A DNA stretch of 15,377 nt from JBCBAP01 sp038532435 (GCA_038532435.1 JBCBAP010000070.1:1-15377); one strand, 5' to 3'. Counted from the first letter of the stretch, positions 1-6,873 are shown. The notes: generated by a model not told the origin, from the letters alone. Made by a program: numbers and translations.

Positions 1-307
1 GGATGTTGCGGATCGTGCCGTTGGGGCTCCGCCACATCTTCTTGAGGCCGAACTCCTCGACCCGCGCCTCGTCCGGCGTGATGGTCGCACATTTCACGCC
101 AACCCCGATCTCCTTGATCTTGTTGGCCGCATCGATGGTGATCTGATCGTCGGTGCGGTCCCGCTCCTCCATGCCGAGGTCGTAGTAGAGGAGGTCCACG
201 TCGAGATAGGGCAGGATCAGCTTGTCCTTGATGAACTGCCAGATGATCCGGGTCATCTCGTCGCCGTCGAGCTCGACGACGGGGTTTTCCACCTTGATCT
301 TGGTCAT
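1..307 (-). CDS. icd: NADP-dependent isocitrate dehydrogenase, N-terminal part (truncated by window edge)
   Basis: Converts isocitrate to 2-oxoglutarate and CO2 with NADP+ in the TCA cycle; cytosolic. Only the first 102 codons are visible and the gene continues past base 1. The protein opens MTKIKVENPVVELDGDEMTR, the typical start of the eukaryote-like homodimeric IDH found in alphaproteobacteria. Residues 94-101 read SPNGTIRN, the conserved substrate-binding loop of this subfamily, where Ser94 and Arg100 contact isocitrate in family structures. The ATG (305-307 on the complement) has a strong Shine-Dalgarno AGGGAGG (316-322 on the complement) 8 nt upstream, which fixes the start. The upstream neighbour hpt is 384 bp away in the same orientation, so icd probably has its own promoter. 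Its product, 2-oxoglutarate, is the carbon signal read by the PII/NtrB system encoded further along, but the two loci are not physically coupled. Confidence 0.95.
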   Translation of the reverse strand, partial: MTKIKVENPVVELDGDEMTRIIWQFIKDKLILPYLDVDLLYYDLGMEERDRTDDQITIDAANKIKEIGVGVKCATITPDEARVEEFGLKKMWRSPNGTIRNI

Positions 308-691
308 GCGGGGGGCCTCCCTGAGGGTGTTGGAGTGCGGAATCGAAATGGATACGCGCCTCTTACGGTATCAGGGTTGGGATTGCAAAGCATTGTATGC
401 CGATGTGTACGGTGCGTGGCCTCCGCGCCTTCCAGGACATGTCATGCCTGAGCTGGGCGTGCGCCTTCCAGCGTGATGGCGCTGCGACAGAAGAACGGCA
501 AGATAGAGCCTTAGTTCGGATCTCCACTTAGCCGTTCGGTTCAGTCCCTGCGAGCACGCGCACGTCACCCGCCGGCGATCCGGAGCCAATCATGCCCAGA
601 CCTAAGTTGACGACACCACCGCAGCGAACGCGCACGCGGTCCGGGAGTGTGCGCCGATGTCCTGCGTTCGCGATCTCGACTCTGGCGGCCC
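308..691. other. Non-coding gap between hpt and icd, presumed icd promoter region
   Basis: These 384 bases hold no convincing gene: short open frames here lack family features and good ribosome sites. The icd ribosome site lies at 316-322. On the minus strand a TTGCAA and a TAAGAG element 17 bp apart sit around 367-395, and a TACAAT lies slightly further upstream near 391-396. These are possible but weak promoter elements for icd. An 11-bp direct repeat GCGCCTTCCAG occurs at 425-435 and 461-471. A 6-bp inverted repeat GCGCAC/GTGCGC (630-635 and 649-654) lies about 40 bp beyond the hpt stop. It has no T-run, so it is at best a weak terminator. I see no tRNA or riboswitch. Confidence 0.5.
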
Positions 692-1234
692 TCAGCTCTC
701 CAGAAACCGAACCTTACCGATATGGGGCAGGTTGCGGTTCCGCTGGGCGTAGTCGATGCCGTATCCAACAACGAATTCGTCGGGGATCTCGAACCCGATC
801 CAGGTGCCCTTCACCTCAACCTCCCGCCGCGACGGCTTGTCGAGAAGGGCGCACACCTCAAGCCGCCTTGGGTGCCGGGTCCCCAGAAAGTCGAGCACGT
901 GATTGAGCGTATGCCCAGTGTCGACGATGTCCTCGACAACGAGCACGTCGCGCCCCTCGATTTCTCCCCGCAGATCCTTGAGGATCCGCACTTCCCGGGA
1001 GCTCTCCATCGCGTTGCCGTAGGAGGACGCCTCAATGAAGTCGACCTCGACCGGCAGATCAAGCTCCCGCACCAGATCGGCGATGAACACGAACGACCCG
1101 CGGAGCAGCCCGACGACGATCAGTTTGTCCGTGTCGGCAAAATGATCGCTGATCTCCCGCGCGAGGCTTTCGACCCGCGCTGCAATCGCCTTGGCGGAGA
1201 TCATTTCGTCGATGATGTAGGTCGAATGGTCCAT
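692..1234 (-). CDS. hpt: Hypoxanthine phosphoribosyltransferase
   Basis: Purine salvage enzyme: transfers the phosphoribosyl group of PRPP to hypoxanthine (and usually guanine), giving IMP/GMP; cytosolic. Counting from the ATG at 1234 the protein is 180 aa, the normal length. LLRGSF at residues 43-48 is the pyrophosphate-binding loop. VVEDIVDTGHTL at 99-110 is the type I PRPP-binding motif, with the acidic pair Glu101-Asp102. DKPSRR and VGYGIDYAQ further on form the base-binding and C-terminal region. An in-frame GTG at 1264 would add ten residues. I prefer the ATG because homologues begin close to MDHSTYIIDE and a GGGGAAAC stretch lies about 8 nt upstream of it. The gene diverges from the COQ10-like gene at 1371, and a 7-bp inverted repeat (1302-1322) lies in the shared upstream region. 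Confidence 0.93.
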   Translation of the reverse strand: MDHSTYIIDEMISAKAIAARVESLAREISDHFADTDKLIVVGLLRGSFVFIADLVRELDLPVEVDFIEASSYGNAMESSREVRILKDLRGEIEGRDVLVVEDIVDTGHTLNHVLDFLGTRHPRRLEVCALLDKPSRREVEVKGTWIGFEIPDEFVVGYGIDYAQRNRNLPHIGKVRFLES

Positions 1235-1301
1235 GCAGCGTTTCCCCGTTTCCCTGTCCGCCACACTCTAGCCACCGGGACATGATTGTCATCCGCCGTC
1301 A

Positions 1302-1322
1302 TCGCGGTCTAGAACACCGCGA
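1302..1322. repeat. Inverted repeat in the hpt / COQ10-like divergent promoter region
   Basis: TCGCGGT (1302-1308) and ACCGCGA (1316-1322) form a perfect 7-bp inverted repeat around the 7-nt centre CTAGAAC. It sits between two divergently transcribed genes, about 68 bp upstream of the hpt ATG and 49 bp upstream of the COQ10-like ATG. No T-run follows on either strand, so an operator or chance structure is more likely than a terminator. I cannot assign a binding protein. Confidence 0.4.
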
Positions 1323-1354
1323 CACAGCGTCCCGTCGCAGTTCCAGCGCGAGAG

Positions 1355-1370
1355 TTTCATATACCGTTCC
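1355..1370 (+). promoter_or_regulatory. Possible -10 element abutting the COQ10-like ATG (leaderless transcript?)
   Basis: The bases before the ATG at 1371 contain no purine-rich Shine-Dalgarno. They do contain TATACC (1360-1365; 4 of 6 matches to TATAAT). If this is the -10 box, transcription would begin at or within a base or two of the ATG, giving a leaderless mRNA. A matching -35 box is not clear. This is an inference from spacing only. Confidence 0.3.
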
Positions 1371-1823
1371 ATGCCGACGCACAGTGAGAAACGCACCGTC
1401 CCCTACACGCCCGAGCAGATGTTCGATCTGATCGCGGACATAAAGGCTTATCCGGAGTTCCTGCCCTGGTGCTCCGCCGCGCGGGAGCGCAAGCGCACAC
1501 CCTTGCCCGATCATTCAGGCGAGATCCTTGATGCGGACCTTGTGATCTCCTTCAAAGTATTTCGGGAGCGGTTCGGAAGCCGGGTGACCCTGAGGCCCGG
1601 GCAGAAGGTGATCGATGTCGAGTATCTCGATGGCCCGTTTCGCTATCTCAACAATCACTGGCAATTCAACAGGCTGGAGGACGGGCGCTGCGAGATCGAC
1701 TTCTTCGTTGATTTCGAGTTTCGCTCGGCGATGCTGCAGAGCCTGATCGGCCTCGTGTTCAATCAGGCCATGCAGCGGATCGTTGCAGCGTTCGAAGCGC
1801 GGGCGAAGGTGCTCTACGGCTGA
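1371..1823 (+). CDS. COQ10 / RatA-family START-like (SRPBCC) protein
   Basis: A 150-aa, single-domain, soluble START/polyketide-cyclase fold protein. The N-terminal stretch VPYTPEQMFDLIADIKAYPE and YPEFLPWC at residues 27-34 are hallmarks of the COQ10 family. The C-terminal helix (about 118-148, FRSAMLQSLIGLVFNQ onward) is also typical. Mitochondrial Coq10 binds ubiquinone and is needed for its efficient use in respiration. Bacterial members are often labelled RatA 'toxin' from one E. coli study reporting interference with ribosome subunit association. In an alphaproteobacterium a quinone or lipid chaperone role is the more natural reading. No antitoxin partner (RatB-like) lies beside it: the next gene is convergent. 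There is no Shine-Dalgarno before the ATG. The stop at 1821-1823 is followed by 55 bp to the convergent stop at 1879. Confidence 0.88.
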   Translation: MPTHSEKRTVPYTPEQMFDLIADIKAYPEFLPWCSAARERKRTPLPDHSGEILDADLVISFKVFRERFGSRVTLRPGQKVIDVEYLDGPFRYLNNHWQFNRLEDGRCEIDFFVDFEFRSAMLQSLIGLVFNQAMQRIVAAFEARAKVLYG

Positions 1824-1878
1824 CGAAACGCGGCGTCTGCGCCTTAGTGATCCAGCGGAAGGTGCTGGGTTGAGATCG

Positions 1879-2511
1879 TCAGGACCTGGGGCGAACCGCC
1901 CCTGGCGCCGCATCGAGCAAGGCCACCATGCCGCCAGACACCACACCGTCAGGATCGCGCAGATAGTCGAGCATCATCGGTGTCGCATCGTCGCCCCAGA
2001 AGAGCTCGCCATTGACCTCCAATGTCGGCACACCGAACACACCGCGCGCGATGGCCTCCTCGGTGTTCGACTTGAGCTGCGCTTTCACCGCTTCATCGCC
2101 CACGCGCGCGCGCCAGTCCGCAACACCGAGCTTTGCGGCGAGCCCGTCGAGGCTCTCGTCCGTCTGCCCGTCATGGCCCTCACCCCAGACATGGGCGAGG
2201 ATCGTGCGGCACACCTCAAGGCTGGGACCGACCGCAATTGCAAGCCGCAGGAGCGACAGCGGATTGAACGGATGACGGGGCGGGCCCAGGAACGGCAGTC
2301 CCCGTTCCTTTGCCAGCCAGGCGGTGTAGAGCGCCGTTTGCCGCCGCTTCGCCGGGATCTCCGCTGGCCCCTTGTGCCCCCAGTGGTTCAGCAGGGCGGC
2401 AAAGAGCACCGGTCGCGGCTCCACGGAAATCTCCGCCGGGAAGTCGTCGAACCGGGGAAGCTGCAGGTAGGGGTAGGGTGAGATGAAATCGAGGTACCAG
2501 ATCACCTTCAT
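1879..2511 (-). CDS. 2-hydroxychromene-2-carboxylate isomerase-like protein (DsbA / kappa-class GST fold)
   Basis: A 210-aa thioredoxin-fold protein of the DsbA/HCCA isomerase family. In characterised members glutathione helps isomerise 2-hydroxychromene-2-carboxylate during naphthalene breakdown. Most genomic members have no proven substrate. DFISPYPYL at residues 8-16 carries the Ser-Pro pair (Ser11) that replaces the CxxC of DsbA and activates glutathione. GVFGVPT at 157-163 is the cis-proline loop. ELFWGDD follows, as is usual. No signal peptide is seen, so it should be cytosolic. The ATG (2509-2511) overlaps the stop of the cinA-type gene by 4 nt, making this the last gene of the ispDF operon. 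No aromatic-degradation genes lie nearby, so a true isomerase role in catabolism is doubtful and a general glutathione-dependent isomerase or transferase is equally possible. Confidence 0.85.
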   Translation of the reverse strand: MKVIWYLDFISPYPYLQLPRFDDFPAEISVEPRPVLFAALLNHWGHKGPAEIPAKRRQTALYTAWLAKERGLPFLGPPRHPFNPLSLLRLAIAVGPSLEVCRTILAHVWGEGHDGQTDESLDGLAAKLGVADWRARVGDEAVKAQLKSNTEEAIARGVFGVPTLEVNGELFWGDDATPMMLDYLRDPDGVVSGGMVALLDAAPGAVRPRS

Positions 2512-2987
2512 GCCAGCGCCTCCCGCAGCATCTCCAGAGCCACCCGCACGCTTTCGGCTCTGACGTTTGCGCGTCCCAGCGGGCCGAAACTGACCTCGCG
2601 ATGGACCGTCGTGGAGGCCGTTGAGGTGGCGAAGTGGACGAGACCCTCCGGCTTGTCGTCCGACCCGCCTGGGCCCGCAACACCGGTGATCGCTATCGTG
2701 AGCTGCGCGTCGGACCGCGCGCGCGCCCCTTCCGCCATCTGGCGGGCGACAGGTTCGGAAACCGCGCCGTTGTCGTGGAGCGTGTCATGGTCAACGCCCA
2801 GCATCGCCTCCTTCGCCGGATAGGAGTATGTCAGAAACCCCCGGTCGAACACGTCAGAGCTGCCCGGAATGTCCGTGAGTGCCGCCGCCACGAGCCCGCC
2901 TGTGCAGCTTTCCGCCGTCGCGATCATCCAGCCCCGGGCGCGGGCAAGCTCCAGCACATGGCGGGCGAGGGCGGTCTGATCGGTCAT
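2508..2987 (-). CDS. CinA C-terminal-type nicotinamide-nucleotide amidohydrolase (PncC-like)
   Basis: A stand-alone CinA C-terminal domain of 159 aa, the form that in other bacteria deamidates NMN to nicotinate mononucleotide in the pyridine-nucleotide cycle; cytosolic. The signature AESCTGG lies at residues 25-31. GVAGPGGSDDKPEG at 102-115 is the second conserved block, and FLTYSYPAKEAMLGV at 51-65 is the middle one. The N-terminal MoCF-like domain of full-length CinA is absent. The ATG at 2985-2987 overlaps the pgpA stop as ATGA, the same arrangement as the other junctions of this operon. An in-frame ATG at 2996 would give three more residues and a 13-nt overlap, and is less likely. Confidence 0.9.
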   Translation of the reverse strand: MTDQTALARHVLELARARGWMIATAESCTGGLVAAALTDIPGSSDVFDRGFLTYSYPAKEAMLGVDHDTLHDNGAVSEPVARQMAEGARARSDAQLTIAITGVAGPGGSDDKPEGLVHFATSTASTTVHREVSFGPLGRANVRAESVRVALEMLREALA

Positions 2988-3481
2988 GCTAACCATCCAT
3001 GGGCAAGTGCGGCGGCGATCAGGGCAACGCAGGCCGCCATAACGCCCGCGATCACGTCATCGAGCATGACGCCAAGCGGCGTGTTCATCCCGTCCGCCCA
3101 ACTGACCGGCCACGGTTTCCAGATGTCGAAGAGCCGGAACAGGGCAAAGCCACCGACGACCCCGGGCCAGGGGAACGTCCACGGATCGACACCAGCGATC
3201 CAGAGGCCCGCGGAAAGGCTCCAGAGCGCGATCCACTGGCCCACAACCTCGTCGATCACGATCTCCTCTGGATCGTGGTCGTCCTGTCCTGCGGTCTCCA
3301 CTTGCGTCGCCCAAAGGCCGAGGGCGAAGACGGCGAGCGTCGCGACGACAAGCCCTGGAAACCCCGCGAGCCCGTGGATGAGGTAGGCGAGCGGCAGGGC
3401 CGCCAGCGATCCCCACGTCCCGGGCGCGCGCGGAAGCAGCCCGACGCCGCCAACCGTCGCTATGGCGCGGCTCGGGCTCAT
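2984..3481 (-). CDS. pgpA: Phosphatidylglycerophosphatase A
   Basis: Inner-membrane phosphatase that removes phosphate from phosphatidylglycerophosphate to make phosphatidylglycerol. 165 aa, the usual size for PgpA. LLPRAPGTWGSL at residues 15-26 is the N-terminal family motif. DPEEIVIDEVVGQW around 70-83 is the acidic, metal-binding catalytic segment. FRLFDIWKPWPV is the third conserved block, and a late DDVIAG segment is also conserved. Three to four hydrophobic stretches lie about 27-58, 84-97, 105-115 and 143-162. The ATG (3479-3481) overlaps the ispDF stop by 4 nt (ATGA). The reading frame is open upstream into ispDF, but that extension has no PgpA similarity and is rejected. Translation is probably coupled to ispDF. 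Confidence 0.95.
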   Translation of the reverse strand: MSPSRAIATVGGVGLLPRAPGTWGSLAALPLAYLIHGLAGFPGLVVATLAVFALGLWATQVETAGQDDHDPEEIVIDEVVGQWIALWSLSAGLWIAGVDPWTFPWPGVVGGFALFRLFDIWKPWPVSWADGMNTPLGVMLDDVIAGVMAACVALIAAALAHGWLA

Positions 3482-4641
3482 GGGAAAACCACCGTGGCGG
3501 TCGCGGTTGCGGCGATGCCTTCCTCCCGGCCGGTGAAGCCGAGCCGCTCGGATGTGGTCGCCTTGATGCTCACGCGACTGGCGTCGATCCCGCAGATCTC
3601 CGCAATACGCGCGCGCATGGCTGGGGCGTGGGGTCCGATCTTCGGCACCTCGCAGATGATCGTGCAATCCAGATGGGTCAGGCGCGCGCCCCGGTCCGCC
3701 ACCCGCTCCACCGCCTTGCGCAGGAAGATGTCGGAAGACGCACCTTTCCACTGGGGATCGCTCGGCGGAAACCACTGGCCGATATCACCCTCGCTGAGCG
3801 CGCCGAAGATCGCATCGGTGATCGTGTGCATCGCCACGTCCGCATCCGAATGACCGCTCAGCCGCCGGGGATGGGCGATGTCGATGCCGCAAAGGGTCAC
3901 CGCGTCGCCATCGGCGAAACGGTGCACGTCGTAGCCGTGTCCGACCCGGATATCCATGGAGGCTCCTGTGGTTTGCGCAAGGTGGGCGCGGGCTCGGGCG
4001 AAATCCTCGGGTGTTGTGATCTTGAAGTTCGCCTCGTCGCCCCGTGTCCGCGCCACGGCAAGGCCCGCCGCCCGCGCGACGGCCACATCATCCGGAAGAG
4101 GATCTTCGGTCGCACGGTGCGCCGCGAGTATGGAGGCGAACCTAAACCCCTGGGGCGTCTGCGCCCGCCAAAGACCCTCACGGGACGCGGACCGGTCAAG
4201 AAGGTCTCCATCCCCATGCCAAAGCGCATCGACAACCGGCAGCGCGGGACACGCGCCTTCTGCGGTCTCCAGAGCCTCGATCACGCCGGAGATCACGGGG
4301 GGGGAGACGAAGGGGCGGGCGCCATCGTGAATCAGCACGAGATCCGGGGCGGAAGGCGCGATCGCCTCCAGACCTGCACGCACAGAGGCAGAACGGTTCG
4401 CACCCCCTACAACCGGAGCGCGCAGCCTGGCGTCCTCGACGCCGTCGAGCGCATTGCGGTAGCTTTCACCGTCCTCCTCATGGATCACGACCGTCAGGTC
4501 CGAGCAGTCGGGATGCGTGAGCACCGCTTCCACAGCGCGGCGCAGAACGGTTTTTCCATCAAGATCAATATATTGTTTGGGCTTTTCTGCCCCGGACCGG
4601 GTTCCGCGGCCCGCTGCGACGATCAACCCGGCAAAGCGCAT
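3478..4641 (-). CDS. ispDF: Bifunctional IspD/IspF of the MEP isoprenoid pathway
   Basis: A 387-aa fusion catalysing two non-consecutive steps of the methylerythritol phosphate pathway. IspD (residues 1 to about 228) makes CDP-methylerythritol from MEP and CTP. IspF (from Met229) cyclises CDP-ME 2-phosphate to MEcPP. IspD shows the CTP loop AAGRGTR (9-15), KPKQY (20-24), NRSASVRAG (82-90) and DGARPFV (106-112). IspF shows GHGYDVH (234-240), with zinc ligands Asp238 and His240, HSDADVAMH (264-272) with His272, and TTSERLGFTGREEGIAA (362-378). This fusion is common in alphaproteobacteria. An AAGGA (4654-4658 on the complement) lies 12 nt before the ATG. It is the first gene of a four-gene minus-strand operon and diverges from dusB, with a palindrome (4661-4678) just upstream. 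MEP-pathway products also feed ubiquinone, a loose link to the nearby COQ10-like gene. Confidence 0.97.
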   Translation of the reverse strand: MRFAGLIVAAGRGTRSGAEKPKQYIDLDGKTVLRRAVEAVLTHPDCSDLTVVIHEEDGESYRNALDGVEDARLRAPVVGGANRSASVRAGLEAIAPSAPDLVLIHDGARPFVSPPVISGVIEALETAEGACPALPVVDALWHGDGDLLDRSASREGLWRAQTPQGFRFASILAAHRATEDPLPDDVAVARAAGLAVARTRGDEANFKITTPEDFARARAHLAQTTGASMDIRVGHGYDVHRFADGDAVTLCGIDIAHPRRLSGHSDADVAMHTITDAIFGALSEGDIGQWFPPSDPQWKGASSDIFLRKAVERVADRGARLTHLDCTIICEVPKIGPHAPAMRARIAEICGIDASRVSIKATTSERLGFTGREEGIAATATATVVFP

Positions 4642-4660
4642 CAGAGGGGACTTTCCTTCA

Positions 4661-4687
4661 ATCTTCGGCTGCGAAGATGGAGGTTTT
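4661..4687 (+). repeat. Perfect 7-bp palindrome plus T-run between ispDF and dusB
   Basis: ATCTTCG (4661-4667) and CGAAGAT (4672-4678) pair perfectly around GCTG. The plus strand then reads GGAGG and six Ts (4684-4689). On the plus strand this resembles an intrinsic terminator, but no plus-strand gene lies upstream: ispDF is transcribed the other way. On the minus strand it would lie in the ispDF leader, 20 bp before its ATG. It could be an operator, an ispDF leader hairpin, or a terminator for an antisense transcript across ispDF. Confidence 0.4.
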
Positions 4688-4721
4688 TTGTCGACGGAGC
4701 AACCGGACTTCTGCGGCAGAG

Positions 4722-4750
4722 TTGAACGTGGTGATGAATTGGGCTAATCG
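4722..4750 (+). promoter_or_regulatory. Candidate sigma-70 promoter for dusB-ntrBC
   Basis: TTGAAC (4722-4727) is followed 17 bp later by TAATCG (4745-4750). With 15-bp spacing it could instead pair with GCTAAT (4743-4748). The predicted start site would fall near 4756-4758, just before the ribosome site. I see no sigma-54-type GG-N10-GC element in the gap. This is a weak consensus match. Confidence 0.3.
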
Positions 4751-4774
4751 AGTAAGCTGCACAGGAATTAGGCA

Positions 4775-5758
4775 ATGCATGTAAGGGTAGGCCCCCTCAC
4801 GCTTTCTTCCGGCGTGTTGCTCGCGCCGCTGGCAGGGATCACCGATCTGCCGTTCCGCCGACTGGTGTCCCGGTTCGGTGCAGGTCTTGTCGTTTCCGAG
4901 ATGGTGGCAAGTCAGGAGATGGTGCAGGCGCGCCCCTCCGCCCGGGCGCGGGCAGAGATCTGTGGCGACCTCGAAAACGCCTCCGTACAGATCGCCGGGC
5001 GGGACGCCTACTGGATGGCCGAATGCGCGAAGCTCTGCGCGGATCAGGGTGCCCGGATCATCGACATCAATATGGGCTGTCCGGCGAAGAAGGTGACCAA
5101 CGGCTACTCCGGTTCGGCGCTCATGCGACAGCCAGACCATGCGCTGGGGCTCATCGATGCGGTTGTTGCTGCCGTCGATGTCCCGGTGACGCTCAAGACC
5201 CGTCTTGGCTGGAACGATGATCTGCTCAATGCGCCGGAGATCGCGCGGCGGGCGGAGGCGGCCGGCGTCCAGATGGTGACGATCCACGGACGCACGCGCT
5301 GCCAGTTCTACAAGGGCTCCGCGGACTGGGCGGCGATCCGTCGGGTGCGGGAGGCTGTGTCGATTCCGGTCGTCGCCAACGGAGATATCGTCGACGGTGC
5401 CGCGGCAGAGAGCGCGCTGCGTCTTTCCGGCGCGTCCGGCGTCATGATCGGGCGGGGTGCCCAGGGGCGGCCCTGGCTTCTGGCTGAGGTTGCCGCAGCG
5501 CTTGGTGAACGGAAGGCGCCGGTTGTGCCGACGGGCCATGCTCTCACCGATCTCATCATCGAACATTACGAGGCCATGCTGGAGTTCTACGGCACGGAAC
5601 TCGGTATGAAATGCGCACGCAAGCACTTGGGCTGGTATCTCGACGGGATACCGGGAAGCTCCGGTCTGCGGCGCGCGATCCTGACGGAAGAAACGCCTGC
5701 GCGGGTCATTCATCTGCTGCGCGCGGCCACTTCCCCCGACCTGAGTGAGGCTGCATGA
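4775..5758 (+). CDS. dusB: tRNA-dihydrouridine synthase B (NifR3)
   Basis: FMN- and NADPH-dependent enzyme that reduces specific uridines in tRNA to dihydrouridine; cytosolic. 327 aa, a TIM-barrel with normal family length. LLAPLAGITDLPFR at residues 15-28 starts the barrel and binds flavin. NMGCPAKKV at 99-107 holds the catalytic Cys102. TIHGRTRCQFYKG and VVANGDI are the later flavin and substrate loops, followed by the C-terminal helical domain. AGGAA (4763-4767) lies 7 nt before the ATG. As first gene of the ntr operon it matches nifR3 of Rhodobacter capsulatus, where nifR3-ntrB-ntrC are co-transcribed; the name is historical. Its stop overlaps ntrB by 4 nt (ATGA at 5755-5758). Confidence 0.96.
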   Translation: MHVRVGPLTLSSGVLLAPLAGITDLPFRRLVSRFGAGLVVSEMVASQEMVQARPSARARAEICGDLENASVQIAGRDAYWMAECAKLCADQGARIIDINMGCPAKKVTNGYSGSALMRQPDHALGLIDAVVAAVDVPVTLKTRLGWNDDLLNAPEIARRAEAAGVQMVTIHGRTRCQFYKGSADWAAIRRVREAVSIPVVANGDIVDGAAAESALRLSGASGVMIGRGAQGRPWLLAEVAAALGERKAPVVPTGHALTDLIIEHYEAMLEFYGTELGMKCARKHLGWYLDGIPGSSGLRRAILTEETPARVIHLLRAATSPDLSEAA

Positions 5759-6873
5759 CGTCAAACGTCGATTTCGAGGCGATCTGGTCCGCCATCCCCA
5801 ACCCGGCTCTCGTGGTTGGTGCCGACGACAGGGTGATCCTGGCGAATTCCGCAGCGGAATCCTTCACCTCCATGTCCGTCAAGCAGTTGCAGCGGCGGCC
5901 CATTCAGGCCTTCGTCGGAGAGAACAGCATCCTCGTGGACCTGATCAATCAGGCGCGTGGCGCAGGTGTGACCTTCGCCCAGTACGATATCGAGATCGCA
6001 TGGCTGGACCGGATCCCGCAGACCGCCCATGTCCATGCGGCGCCGGTTCACGACCGGCCCGGGCAGGTCTTCGTCCAGGTGGTTCCACGCGGCATCGCGG
6101 AGAAGATGGACCGCAGCCTTACGTCGCGATCGGCCGCCCGCTCCGTGGTTGGAATGGCCGCCATGCTGGCCCACGAGATCAAGAACCCTCTTGCGGGGAT
6201 CTCCGGCGCGGCGCAGCTTCTTGGCATGACGCTCGATGAAGACAATCAGGAGCTCACGACGCTCATCCGCGAGGAGGCGGAGCGGATCAGCAAGCTTCTG
6301 GAGCGGGTGGAACAGTTCGGCGATCTGCGCGCGGTCGTCCAGGAACCGGTCAACATCCACGACATCCTCCAGCGGGCTAAGCTGAGCGCCCAGTCCGGCT
6401 TCGGCTCCCACGTGCGGTTCATCGAGGACTACGATCCCTCCTTGCCGCCGACGATGGGGGATGCGGATCAGCTCATGCAGGTCATGCTCAACCTGATCAA
6501 GAACGCGGCGGAGGCGACCCCGAAGGTGGGCGGCATCGTCACCCTGCGCACCGCCTTCCGCCCCGGTGTAGCGCTGAACCTGCCCGGGGGCGGGCGGGAG
6601 CGTCTGCCGCTCCAGATTTCCATCAGCGACAACGGAAGCGGCGTGCCCGAAGAATTGAAGAAAGACCTCTTCGAGCCGTTCGTGAGTTCCAAATCCACCG
6701 GCAGCGGCCTCGGTCTGGCGCTGGTCTCCAAGGTCATGGCCGATCATGGGGGCGTGGTGGAGTGCGAGAGCGACCCGGGCTGGACCACGTTCCGCCTACT
6801 CATGCCGGTCTGGAAGGCGCCCAAGGGTGCGAAAAACGTGGATATGCGCGCCCTTCGGCAGGAGGTGGCCTGA
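5755..6873 (+). CDS. ntrB: Nitrogen-regulation histidine kinase NtrB
   Basis: Cytosolic sensor kinase/phosphatase that sets the phosphorylation of NtrC. In other proteobacteria the PII protein switches it to phosphatase under nitrogen sufficiency. 372 aa, with no membrane segment. A PAS domain covers about 8-110. The HisKA H-box MLAHEIKNPLAG spans 137-148, with the phosphorylated residue His140. The ATPase part has an N-box MLNLIKNAAEA (244-254), G1 SDNGSGVPEE (291-300), F-box FEPFVSS (306-312) and G2 GSGLGLAL (316-323). All expected catalytic motifs are intact. It starts in an ATGA overlap with dusB and ends in a TGATG overlap with ntrC, so the three are surely co-translated. Confidence 0.96.
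   Translation: MTSNVDFEAIWSAIPNPALVVGADDRVILANSAAESFTSMSVKQLQRRPIQAFVGENSILVDLINQARGAGVTFAQYDIEIAWLDRIPQTAHVHAAPVHDRPGQVFVQVVPRGIAEKMDRSLTSRSAARSVVGMAAMLAHEIKNPLAGISGAAQLLGMTLDEDNQELTTLIREEAERISKLLERVEQFGDLRAVVQEPVNIHDILQRAKLSAQSGFGSHVRFIEDYDPSLPPTMGDADQLMQVMLNLIKNAAEATPKVGGIVTLRTAFRPGVALNLPGGGRERLPLQISISDNGSGVPEELKKDLFEPFVSSKSTGSGLGLALVSKVMADHGGVVECESDPGWTTFRLLMPVWKAPKGAKNVDMRALRQEVA

Noticed and set aside
630..654. GCGCAC/GTGCGC inverted repeat downstream of hpt as a terminator
   Set aside because: Six pairs with a 13-nt loop and no T-run; could be chance in GC-rich DNA.
647..1285. Plus-strand open frame of 212 codons opposite hpt
   Set aside because: The minus-strand protein is an unmistakable phosphoribosyltransferase with an intact PRPP motif; the plus frame has no recognisable features.
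1371..1823. Toxin of a RatA/RatB toxin-antitoxin pair
   Set aside because: Although the family is often labelled RatA, no antitoxin-sized partner is adjacent, and the sequence fits the COQ10 quinone-related group.
1832..1843. GGCG/CGCC mini-hairpin between the convergent COQ10-like and isomerase genes as a terminator
   Set aside because: Only four base pairs and no T-run on either strand; insufficient to call.
3482..3775. Upstream in-frame extension of pgpA (to 3775)
   Set aside because: It reads the wrong frame of ispF, lacks PgpA similarity, and would abolish the ATGA overlap seen at 3478-3481. Similar extensions of ntrC, ntrX and trkH into the preceding gene are rejected for the same reason.
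4642..4774. Sigma-54 promoter before dusB-ntrBC
   Set aside because: No GG-N10-GC with flanking TGGC/TTGC pattern is visible; a sigma-70-like pair is the better candidate.
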